Assembly (NCBI GenBank): GCA_030040495.1
Contig: JASHTP010000042.1
Span: 1 to 15,724 of the forward strand
Source: Alphaproteobacteria bacterium
GTDB taxonomy: Bacteria > Pseudomonadota > Alphaproteobacteria > ATCC43930 > CGMCC-115725
Length of the DNA stretch: 15,724 bases
Direction: 5' to 3'
In this document: positions 1-4,433 of the stretch, in pieces
How the letters are laid out: every line of letters starts with the position of its first letter
Numbering within the stretch: position 1 is the first letter of the stretch
The notes under the pieces: model-generated
Seen by the model: the letters and a program-made list of their open reading frames with translations, nothing else
The model's database searches: none
Told to the model about the DNA's origin: nothing
Made by a program: the position numbers and the translations under genes

Positions 1-1
1 G

Positions 2-91
2 AGGGCGCAGCGCGACGCGCTCGTCGCCGATCTCCGCGACCACCTGCCGCCGGCGCGGCCGGAGATGCTGGCGCGCGTCGCCAGCGTCTGA
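2..91 (+). CDS. 3' end of an unidentified protein
   Basis: An open frame enters from the left edge and stops with TGA at 89-91, giving a 29-residue C-terminal tail that ends HLPPARPEMLARVASV. Codons are GC-rich at the third position, as in neighbouring genes, and the tail looks like an amphipathic helix. Too little is present to name a family. The promoter module beginning at 102 follows at once, so this gene probably belongs to a separate transcription unit. It could also be a chance frame. Confidence 0.45.
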   Translation, partial: RAQRDALVADLRDHLPPARPEMLARVASV

Positions 92-101
92 GCGCGGCGG
101 C

Positions 102-150
102 TTTACACCGCCTTTATTTCCCGGCGGCGAAATTCCTCTCGAATCTATAT
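102..150 (+). promoter_or_regulatory. Regulated promoter A (KdpE-like box plus -10)
   Basis: The box TTTACACCGCCTTTATTTC at 102-120 has two TTTA half-sites 11 bp apart, as expected for a tandem OmpR/KdpE-family dimer. TCGAAT begins exactly 37 bp after the box start (139), and the -10-like CTATAT follows at 145-150. Predicted transcription start is near 157, about 57 nt before the ATG at 214. The 20-mer GAGCGCCTTTTAATGGGCGA at 156-175 recurs identically after the kdp promoter (4098-4117). There is no recognisable -35, which fits an activator-dependent promoter. Naming KdpE as the regulator is inference. Confidence 0.7.
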
Positions 151-213
151 GCGGCGAGCGCCTTTTAATGGGCGAGCCGCCGCGTTGCGCGCCGGCAAAG
201 CCCTTGGCGTGCC

Positions 214-533
214 ATGGAGTGCCTTTACAAAAGCGATTACGGGCCCGCCGACCCGAGCTTCGATCCCGCGGCCGGCAACGGCCGGCTGCTCAAGGGCTTC
301 GAGACGCATCTCCCCGTCCTGTTGCAGGCGCAGAATCGCGGCCAGCTCGAGGCGATGGAGCGCCAGCTCGCGCGCGGCCAGACGATCCGCTGGTGCGATC
401 AGGGCTATGGCTGGACCTACGGGCCCGGCCCGACCGACTTCTTCTACGTGATCCTGGCCGTGCTGATCCTGCCCTGGCTGGCGCTGCGCATCCTGCCGCC
501 GGCGCGCCCGCCGGCTCGGAGAACCCGTCATGA
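214..533 (+). CDS. Small membrane-anchored protein, frame disrupted near 3' end
   Basis: The frame from ATG 214 encodes about 95 residues: a polar N-terminal region (MECLYKSDYGPADPSF at the start), a helical stretch, a WCDQGYGWTYGPG segment, then one membrane helix (FFYVILAVLILPWLALRIL). After that the frame turns into Arg/Pro/His-rich shadow that stays open to 1617, across all of secF. In the -1 frame the natural-looking tail GAPAGSENPS ends with TGA at 531-533, overlapping the secF start as ATGA. One missing base around 496-515 would join the two, giving about 106 aa coupled to secF. The disruption may be an assembly error, a real mutation or frameshifting; no clear slippery heptamer is seen. 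I do not recognise the family. It is the first gene after promoter A. Confidence 0.5.
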
Positions 534-1465
534 TCCGCCCGCTCCGCCTCGTTCCCGACGGCACGCGCATCCGCTTCATGCGCGGCCGCTTCGCCGGCCT
601 CATCGTCTCGGCCGCGCTCAGCATTGCCTCGCTGATCATGTTCTTCGCACCCGGGCTCAATTACGGCATCGATTTCGAGGGCGGCGTCGTGGTCGAGCTG
701 CGGCTCGCGGCGGCGCAGGATATCGGCGCGGTCCGCGACGCCTTCGGCGGGCTCGGCCTCGGCGACGCGCAGGTGCAGCAATTCGGCTCGGCGCGCGACG
801 TGCTGGTGCGGCTCGGCCACCAAGCCGGCGACCAGGGCGCGCGCGCGGCCATCGCCGACATGCTGAAGGCGAAATTCCCGGGCGGCGAAATCCGCCGCCT
901 CGACGTGGTCGGCGCACGCGTCAGCCACGAGCTCTTCCGCAACGGGCTGCTGGCGACGTCGTTGGCGCTGCTGGCGGTGCTCGTCTACATCTGGTTCCGC
1001 TTCGACTGGCAGTTCGGCGTCGGCGTGGTCGGGACCCTGCTGCTCGACGTCACCAAGACGGTGGGATTCCTGGCGCTGACGCGCATCGAGGTCGATCTCA
1101 ACGCGGTGGCGGCGATCCTGATGCTGGTGGGCTATTCCGTCACCGACAAGGTCGTGGTGTACGACCGCATCCGCGAGAATCTGCGCAAGTTCAAGTCGAT
1201 GCCGCTGCGCGAGCTGATCGACCTCAGCATCAACCAGACGCTCGGCCGCACCGTGGCGACGTCGCTCACCGTACTGCTGTCGATCCTGCCGCTGGCGATC
1301 ATCGGCGGCGAGGCGATCCGCGGCTTCGCGCTGATCATCATCTTCGGCATCGTGGTCGGCACCTCGTCGTCGATCTTCATCGCTTCGCCGATCCTGCTCT
1401 TCCTCGGCCAGAAGCGGCTGCGCCCGGCGCTGGCGGAGGCCGCCCGCGCCGCGCCGGCGACGTAG
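530..1465 (+). CDS. secF: SecF-like protein translocase subunit (unlinked from secD)
   Basis: A 311-aa RND-superfamily membrane protein. SecF normally works with SecD at the SecYEG channel, using proton flow to help pull or release proteins on the periplasmic side. A first membrane helix (about 20-42) is followed by the family signature GIDFEGG (46-52), a periplasmic domain of roughly 90 residues, and five C-terminal helices. The signature usually written GYSINDTVVVFDRVREN reads GYSVTDKVVVYDRIREN from residue 201, keeping the Asp (206) but putting Lys at 207 where Thr is usual. The C-terminal FGIVVGTSSSIFIASPIL is typical. The start has GGAG nine bases upstream. No secD or yajC lies beside it; it sits behind a small membrane gene and promoter A. 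It could be the only SecF or a second, specialised copy. Confidence 0.88.
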   Translation: MIRPLRLVPDGTRIRFMRGRFAGLIVSAALSIASLIMFFAPGLNYGIDFEGGVVVELRLAAAQDIGAVRDAFGGLGLGDAQVQQFGSARDVLVRLGHQAGDQGARAAIADMLKAKFPGGEIRRLDVVGARVSHELFRNGLLATSLALLAVLVYIWFRFDWQFGVGVVGTLLLDVTKTVGFLALTRIEVDLNAVAAILMLVGYSVTDKVVVYDRIRENLRKFKSMPLRELIDLSINQTLGRTVATSLTVLLSILPLAIIGGEAIRGFALIIIFGIVVGTSSSIFIASPILLFLGQKRLRPALAEAARAAPAT

Positions 1466-1474
1466 GGCCTGCTC

Positions 1475-1506
1475 AGCCGCCTCGCCGTGGGATCGGCGGA
1501 GCGGCT
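1475..1506. terminator. Hairpin between convergent genes
   Basis: AGCCGCCTCGCCG (1475-1487) pairs with CGGCGGAGCGGCT (1494-1506) over 13 positions, with one mismatch and one G-U pair around a 6-nt loop. It lies between the stop of secF (1465) and the stop of the convergent minus-strand gene (1539), where a two-way terminator would be expected. No T-tract follows on either strand, so this is not a classic intrinsic terminator. Confidence 0.4.
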
Positions 1507-1538
1507 CGCCAAGCGGGCGGAACGGTCGTCTTGAAGCG

Positions 1539-1850
1539 TCAGCCGAGCGCGCGCAGCGCCAGGTGGCTCGCGAGCCCGGCGAGGCCGAGGGCCGCCGCCT
1601 CGTGCCAGTGGTTGTAGACGCTCGGCCGCAGCGTCTCGCGCTGGACCAGCGCCAGCGTGAGCGACAGCCCGCCGAGCGCGGCGCAGAGCCCCTCGAGCAG
1701 CAGAAAGAGCGTCGGCAGCGGCCGCGCCGCGCCCGCCGACAGCGTCGCCGCCAGGCCCGCGGCGAGAGCGAGCTTCAGCGCGAGGATTGCGGCTCTCGGC
1801 CGGACGGTCACGGGGCTTACCCTCGCCCCCTGTCGGGAACTAGCGGTCAT
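1539..1850 (-). CDS. 103-aa membrane protein with C-terminal W.EAAAL motif
   Basis: Two clear membrane helices are visible (about residues 20-42, AAILALKLALAAGLAATL, and about 47-70, LFLLLEGLCAALGGLSLTL). They are followed by a conserved-looking tail, YNHWHEAAALGLAGLASH, which may form a third helix. The ATG at 1850 overlaps the stop of the upstream 76-aa gene (ATGACCGCTAG), so the two are translationally coupled. The tail matches that of the 86-aa protein at 3692-3952 (LNRWDEAAALAG), making the two proteins paralogues. I cannot assign a function. Membership of the promoter-F operon suggests co-regulation with kdp. A GTG a few codons in is an alternative start. Confidence 0.75.
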   Translation of the reverse strand: MTASSRQGARVSPVTVRPRAAILALKLALAAGLAATLSAGAARPLPTLFLLLEGLCAALGGLSLTLALVQRETLRPSVYNHWHEAAALGLAGLASHLALRALG

Positions 1851-2070
1851 CGCCGCCGCCCTGCTGCGCGAGGCTCGGCGCCAGCAACGCGCTGGCACAG
1901 CGCTCGCCGAGCTCGAAGAGCACGAAATGCAGCGCCGCCTTCTGGCTCGCGAAGCGGCGCTCGATGCCGCCCAGGCGCTCGCGCGCGATCCACTCGCCGG
2001 CCTCGCTCCGGGAGACGATGAAGCTCCGTTTCGGCGCCGCCGGGGCAGGGGCGGCAAAACTATGGGCCAT
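1840..2070 (-). CDS. 76-aa small soluble protein, paralogue of the 88-aa protein at 2933
   Basis: An Ala/Pro-rich leader is followed by a compact core (residues about 14-52) starting KRSFIVSRSEAGEWIARE and ending AALHFVLFE. It aligns by eye with the 88-aa protein at 2933-3199: K..F......G.W.A......F...AAL.FV..E. The pattern resembles small beta-beta-alpha domains such as DUF2188, but that is only a resemblance. There is no membrane helix. The start has CGGAG about 10 bases upstream. It is first in an operon with the overlapping 103-aa membrane gene, behind promoter F (predicted leader about 38 nt). Function unknown. Confidence 0.72.
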   Translation of the reverse strand: MAHSFAAPAPAAPKRSFIVSRSEAGEWIARERLGGIERRFASQKAALHFVLFELGERCASALLAPSLAQQGGGDDR

Positions 2071-2114
2071 GGTTGGTGCTCCGCAAGATCTACCCGTAAA
2101 GAGCCGATGCCGGC

Positions 2115-2163
2115 CTAAAGTTTCGAGACGGAAAGGCCGAGCGGTTTATCAGCGCGCCATAAA
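2115..2163 (-). promoter_or_regulatory. Regulated promoter F (weakest copy of the module)
   Basis: On the minus strand the box TTTATGGCGCGCTGATAAA (2163 down to 2145) keeps a good first half-site and a degenerate second. TCGAAA begins exactly 37 bp after the box start (2126), then CTTTAG (2120-2115) as the -10. TCTCGAA, CTTTA and CTCTT around it match promoter B closely. The box is also a near-perfect palindrome (TTTAT...ATAAA), unlike the other copies. It would drive the 76-aa/103-aa pair. Confidence 0.55.
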
Positions 2164-2215
2164 CGCCGGAGGGGGTCGCGTTACCGAGGGGTTCGCGCGA
2201 CGTCCGGATTTGGCC

Positions 2216-2419
2216 TCAGCGCGGAGTGACGTGCCAGATCCGGAGCGCCGTCGCCCCGGCCGTGACGGCAGTGGAAAGGCTGGCGCCGACGCCCGCCGCG
2301 ATGTCGCGGACGACGCCGCGCCGACGGAGTGGGACCGGGTCGTCTTCGACGCCCGGCACCGGCCGGTCGCGCGGCGCGGCGCCGCCGGGACCGATGTCGC
2401 ACAGGGGATTGTCGCACAT
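2216..2419 (-). CDS. 67-aa protein with N-terminal cysteines, unknown
   Basis: The protein starts MCDNPLCDIGPGG, with two cysteines five residues apart. It continues through a Pro/Arg/Asp-rich linker into a moderately hydrophobic C-terminal helix (about residues 41-62, DIAAGVGASLSTAVTAGATA) and ends RIWHVTPR. The helix could be membrane-associated. The start is about 55 nt downstream of the transcription start predicted for promoter D, the same leader length as for the 214 and 2745 genes, which supports it. The ribosome site is weak (AGG 7 bases upstream). A 145-bp gap holding promoter F separates it from the 76-aa gene. Family not recognised; the CxxxxC pair might bind a metal, but nothing shows it. 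Confidence 0.55.
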   Translation of the reverse strand: MCDNPLCDIGPGGAAPRDRPVPGVEDDPVPLRRRGVVRDIAAGVGASLSTAVTAGATALRIWHVTPR

Positions 2420-2481
2420 GAGGTTGCCTGCCTCTGACGCATGCTCTCGAGGAGCACCTGTCTAGAAAAGGTGATGCCGAC

Positions 2482-2530
2482 ATATAGAGTCGATATGGAA
2501 TTGGACGAGCCGACATAAAGACGGCATAAG
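2482..2530 (-). promoter_or_regulatory. Regulated promoter D
   Basis: On the minus strand the box CTTATGCCGTCTTTATGTC runs from 2530 down to 2512. TCGACT begins exactly 37 bp after the box start (2493), and the -10 CTATAT lies at 2487-2482. The heptamer CTATATG is identical to that of promoter A, and CCTTTT follows at the same distance in both. It would drive the 67-aa gene (ATG at 2419). Confidence 0.65.
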
Positions 2531-2559
2531 CTTCGGCGCCATTCCTTGCCGCGAGCGAC

Positions 2560-2578
2560 GAAATAAAGACGGTGTAAA
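2560..2578 (-). promoter_or_regulatory. Second upstream KdpE-like box (E)
   Basis: TTTACACCGTCTTTATTTC on the minus strand differs from the promoter A box by one base. It starts 48 bp upstream of box D in the same orientation. No -10 lies at the usual offset, so it looks like an auxiliary site for promoter D, or one shared with promoter B. Confidence 0.6.
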
Positions 2579-2631
2579 GAATGGCGCTTCCCGAGTAAGA
2601 AACACGTGATTCCGCGCGTTTCCTAGGCGCC

Positions 2632-2680
2632 GTTAATGGTGCTTTATAGGGCGCGTTCAAATTCGATCTCGAATCTTTAT
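2632..2680 (+). promoter_or_regulatory. Regulated promoter B
   Basis: The box GTTAATGGTGCTTTATAGG at 2632-2650 has a weak first half-site and a good second one 11 bp later. TCGAAT begins exactly 37 bp from the box start (2669), then CTTTAT at 2675-2680 as the -10. AGCGCCTCTT follows in the same register as GAGCGCCTTTT in promoters A and C. The predicted leader to the ATG at 2745 is about 58 nt. Confidence 0.62.
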
Positions 2681-2744
2681 CCCGGAAGCGCCTCTTCTAG
2701 TGCCGTCGCCTTCGAGCGCGACGGATGGAAAAGGACTGCCGATC

Positions 2745-2918
2745 ATGTTCGAGACCCTCCGCGGCGGCGCATCGAGACGGACTCTCGGCAAAACCCGCCG
2801 CGAGCCCGCGGACCCGCTGGCCAGAACCATCGTCATGGACCTCCTCATCACCACCGCTGGATTTCTGATGATGGTGGTCGCGGTGGTGCTCAGCGTGGAA
2901 GGCCTGTCGCTGAACTGA
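2745..2918 (+). CDS. 57-aa single-span membrane protein
   Basis: A basic N-terminal half (about residues 1-30, several Arg/Lys) precedes one membrane helix (about 32-53, LLITTAGFLMMVVAVVLSV). The layout is N-in with a short outer tail ending EGLSLN. AAGGA lies about 9 bases before the ATG at 2745; a GTG at 2700 would add 15 residues but has no good ribosome site and lies very near the predicted transcription start. It is the first gene of the promoter-B operon. Function unknown. Small single-span proteins beside a transporter are often regulators or assembly factors, but nothing here shows that. Confidence 0.68.
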   Translation: MFETLRGGASRRTLGKTRREPADPLARTIVMDLLITTAGFLMMVVAVVLSVEGLSLN

Positions 2919-2932
2919 CCGGAGCATCATTT

Positions 2933-3199
2933 ATGATCCCCATAGCCAAGCTCGGCGAGGCCGTCGCCGCGCCGAGATCGCAACGCAAGACCGTCTTTCG
3001 CATCTTTCAGGACGCGCGCGGCCGCTGGTGCGCGGCGACCGACGACGGCATGACCGGCGGCACCTTCTTCGCGCGCGAAGCCGCGCTGCGTTTCGTGCGG
3101 CGCGAAGCGACCGGCACGCCGGCGCTGGTCCTGCACATCGCCCCGGAAATGGCGGGGCTGGGCAATCTCACTCTCTCGCACGCCCGTCCGCACGCTTGA
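2933..3199 (+). CDS. 88-aa small soluble protein, paralogue of the 76-aa protein
   Basis: Core residues about 19-60 begin KTVFRIFQDARGRWCAATDD and contain GGTFFAREAALRFVRRE. They align by eye with the 76-aa protein encoded at 1840-2070: F...G.W.A...F...AAL.FV..E. The start at 2933 has CGGAG ten bases upstream; the frame is open further back to 2636, but that part overlaps promoter B and is not coding. No membrane helix is present. It lies 14 nt after the 57-aa gene and 2 nt before the RlpA-like gene, so the genes form one operon. Function unknown. Confidence 0.75.
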   Translation: MIPIAKLGEAVAAPRSQRKTVFRIFQDARGRWCAATDDGMTGGTFFAREAALRFVRREATGTPALVLHIAPEMAGLGNLTLSHARPHA

Positions 3200-3201
3200 G
3201 C

Positions 3202-3690
3202 ATGCGCGGATTTCCCGCCGCAGGCGGGCGCCCTCTCACCGCCGGCGTCGTCCTGCTGGGGCTGCTCCTGGCCGGCGGCGCGCCGAGCGAGCGCCTGGCG
3301 GCGGCGACAATTCCCGCCGTGCCGGCGGGGCCGCCGGATGCCGCCACCGCGCCGACGCGCGCCGCCTATGACGAGATCGGCGTCGCCTCCTGGTATGGCG
3401 GGCGCCATCAGGGGCGGCGCACCGCGTCGGGCGCGCGCTTCGACACGGCAGCACTCACCGCGGCGCACCGCTCGCTTCCCTTCGGCACTATCGTGCTGGT
3501 CGAGAATTTCGCCAATGGGCGCCGCGTCGCGCTGCGCATTACCGATCGCGGGCCTTATGTGGCGGGCCGCATCATCGATCTGTCGCAGGCGGCGGCACGG
3601 CGCCTCGGGCTCGAGCGCCGCGGCGTCGGCCTGGTCGGGCTCACCATCGTGCCGCCCTCCTCGCCGCCTCAGCTCGCCGCCGCAAATTGA
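3202..3690 (+). CDS. rlpA: RlpA-like double-psi beta-barrel protein, exported
   Basis: A 162-aa protein with an N-terminal signal sequence (about 1-35, core TAGVVLLGLLLAGGAPS), a short Pro/Ala linker and one double-psi beta-barrel domain (about 55-150). Typical RlpA features are GVASWYGGRHQGRRTASG, LTAAHRSLPFGTIV, NGRRVALRITDRGPYV and GRIIDLSQAAARRLGL. RlpA proteins bind or cleave septal peptidoglycan stripped of stem peptides. In the usual TA(N/S)GE.(F/Y)D motif the Glu is Ala here (TASGARFD), while the Asp and the later His are kept; in Pseudomonas RlpA that Glu is, as I recall, among the conserved active-site residues. There is no SPOR domain, so septal targeting is doubtful. It lies 2 nt after the 88-aa gene and 1 nt before the next. 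Confidence 0.85.
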   Translation: MRGFPAAGGRPLTAGVVLLGLLLAGGAPSERLAAATIPAVPAGPPDAATAPTRAAYDEIGVASWYGGRHQGRRTASGARFDTAALTAAHRSLPFGTIVLVENFANGRRVALRITDRGPYVAGRIIDLSQAAARRLGLERRGVGLVGLTIVPPSSPPQLAAAN

Positions 3691-3691
3691 G

Positions 3692-3952
3692 ATGCGGCGC
3701 GCGCTCGATCCCCTGTCGCTGCAGACCTGCCGCCGGCTGCTGTTCAGCCTCGCGCTCATCCTGCTGTGGGCCAAGGCGTTGAGCCCCCATACCCTCTGGA
3801 TCGGCGTGGCGATGCTGTCGGGCGGCTGCGCGCTGATCGCCTCGGGGTTCGCGCTGCTGGGCCGCGACCCCATGCTCGGCGCGAGCCTCAACCGCTGGGA
3901 CGAAGCGGCGGCGCTGGCGGGCGTGCATTTCCTGGCGCGCGCCCTGGCCTGA
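3692..3952 (+). CDS. 86-aa membrane protein with C-terminal W.EAAAL motif
   Basis: Two membrane helices are visible (about 15-32, RRLLFSLALILLWAKALS, and about 34-55, LWIGVAMLSGGCALIASGFA). They are followed by LGRDPMLGASLNRWDEAAAL and a short hydrophobic end. The tail aligns with the 103-aa protein at 1539-1850 (AL..R....S..N.W.EAAAL......RAL), so the two are paralogues. It starts 1 nt after the RlpA-like stop and is the last gene before the terminator at 4005. Function unknown. Confidence 0.75.
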   Translation: MRRALDPLSLQTCRRLLFSLALILLWAKALSPHTLWIGVAMLSGGCALIASGFALLGRDPMLGASLNRWDEAAALAGVHFLARALA

Positions 3953-4004
3953 CGCCGCCGCGCGGCGACACGACCGTCATCGATTTGGCGCCTGGGAGAG
4001 ACTC

Positions 4005-4033
4005 GGGGGGTGCCGAAAGGCACCCCCTCTTTT
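4005..4033 (+). terminator. Intrinsic terminator of the promoter-B operon
   Basis: GGGGGTGCC (4006-4014), a GAAA loop and GGCACCCCC (4019-4027) form a perfect 9-bp stem, followed by TCTTTT. It separates the small-gene operon from the kdp promoter, which begins only 11 bp later. Confidence 0.92.
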
Positions 4034-4043
4034 CCGTACGGCG

Positions 4044-4092
4044 TTTATATACCCTTTATATCGTTCGCGCGAAATCCCTCTCGAATTTATAC
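4044..4092 (+). promoter_or_regulatory. kdp promoter C with KdpE-like box
   Basis: The box TTTATATACCCTTTATATC at 4044-4062 is the best copy of the module, with two TTTATAT half-sites 11 bp apart. The E. coli KdpE site as I remember it (TTTATAC and TTTACAC, also 11 bp apart) has the same layout. TCGAAT begins 37 bp from the box start (4081) and the -10 TTATAC lies at 4087-4092. Transcription would begin near 4099, leaving a leader of about 144 nt before the first gene, longer than at the sister promoters. Confidence 0.8.
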
Positions 4093-4120
4093 GCGCCGAG
4101 CGCCTTTTAATGGGCGATCG

Positions 4121-4137
4121 CGGCAGCCCCGCTGCCG
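4121..4137 (+). other. Small hairpin in the kdp leader
   Basis: CGGCAGC, CCC, GCTGCCG form a perfect 7-bp stem with a 3-nt loop about 22 nt into the predicted kdp transcript. No T-run follows. It might stabilise the leader or pause polymerase; its role is unknown. Confidence 0.45.
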
Positions 4138-4173
4138 TACCAGTCACGCCGACGCCGTAAATTCTTTCCCCGT

Positions 4174-4187
4174 TTGATATGGATCAA
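4174..4187. promoter_or_regulatory. FNR/FixK-type box upstream of kdp
   Basis: TTGATATGGATCAA matches the TTGAT-N4-ATCAA consensus of Fnr/FixK/Anr regulators perfectly, extended by one further paired base on each side. Its centre (4180.5) is 62 bp before the ATG of the 27-aa gene. If bound at -41.5, transcription would start near 4222, although no good -10 is visible there. It lies about 75-90 bp downstream of the start predicted for promoter C, so it may instead act as a roadblock or repressor site. Confidence 0.75.
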
Positions 4188-4242
4188 ACGTGCTCGGGAC
4201 CCGGCCGTGTCAAGCTGCATCGGCCGGCAGAGGAGAACTGAA

Positions 4243-4326
4243 ATGCTCGATGCGATCATGCTGGCGGTCGGGATCGCGTTCTTCGCGCTCGCCGTCGCCT
4301 ACGTCGCGGCCTGCGACAGGATGTGA
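4243..4326 (+). CDS. 27-aa single-span membrane protein preceding kdpF
   Basis: A short frame starting MLDAIMLAVGIAFFALAVA and ending AACDRM, with AGGAG seven bases before the ATG. It is one membrane helix with an acidic/Cys end. I recall similar tiny proteins, ending in an ACDRL/ACDRM-like motif, just upstream of kdpF in other bacteria, usually annotated as hypothetical. It ends 7 nt before kdpF, so it is translated with the pump genes. It may be a second KdpF-like stabilising subunit, but that is inference. Confidence 0.75.
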   Translation: MLDAIMLAVGIAFFALAVAYVAACDRM

Positions 4327-4333
4327 GGCAATC

Positions 4334-4423
4334 ATGACGATCGACTTCATCCTCGGCGGCGCGGTCACGCTGATCATCGTCGTCTATCTCGTCTTCGCTC
4401 TCATCCGCCCCGAGCGGTTCTAG
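4334..4423 (+). CDS. kdpF: KdpF, small subunit of the potassium-transporting ATPase
   Basis: A 29-aa single-span peptide (MTIDFILGGAVTLIIVVYLV, then FALIRPERF), with the ALxRPExF ending usual for KdpF and the usual family length. KdpF stabilises the KdpABC complex in the inner membrane. The kdpA ribosome site AGGAG overlaps its TAG stop, so kdpF and kdpA are likely coupled. Confidence 0.93.
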   Translation: MTIDFILGGAVTLIIVVYLVFALIRPERF

Positions 4424-4433
4424 GAGCTCGTCC

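Larger units (their letters stand above)
2420..2744. promoter_or_regulatory. Divergent control region between two small-gene operons
   Basis: This gene-free 325 bp is clearly more AT-rich than its surroundings. It holds a leftward promoter (D, 2482-2530), an extra leftward box (E, 2560-2578) and a rightward promoter (B, 2632-2680). No open frame with coding character lies inside it. Between boxes E and B are CACGTG (2613-2618) and about 50 bp with no recognised element. Confidence 0.7.

Noticed and set aside
102..120. CtrA site (TTAA-N7-TTAA)
   Set aside because: The half-site spacing fits, but the half-sites are TTTA rather than TTAA in nearly all copies; the KdpE layout fits better.
214..1617. 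467-aa frame read straight through secF
   Set aside because: After about residue 95 it is Arg/Pro/His-rich shadow of secF in another frame; the real gene must end near 533.
2149..2457. 102-aa minus-strand frame overlapping the 67-aa gene
   Set aside because: Ser/Arg/Pro-rich with no recognisable domain; a shadow of the 67-aa frame.
2636..2932. N-terminal extension of the 88-aa protein
   Set aside because: The frame is open upstream but overlaps promoter B and the 57-aa gene; ATG 2933 has its own ribosome site.
4099..4242. c-di-AMP (ydaO) riboswitch in the kdp leader
   Set aside because: Known for kdp in Gram-positive bacteria; the leader here is short, has only one small hairpin and none of the conserved riboswitch core that I can see.
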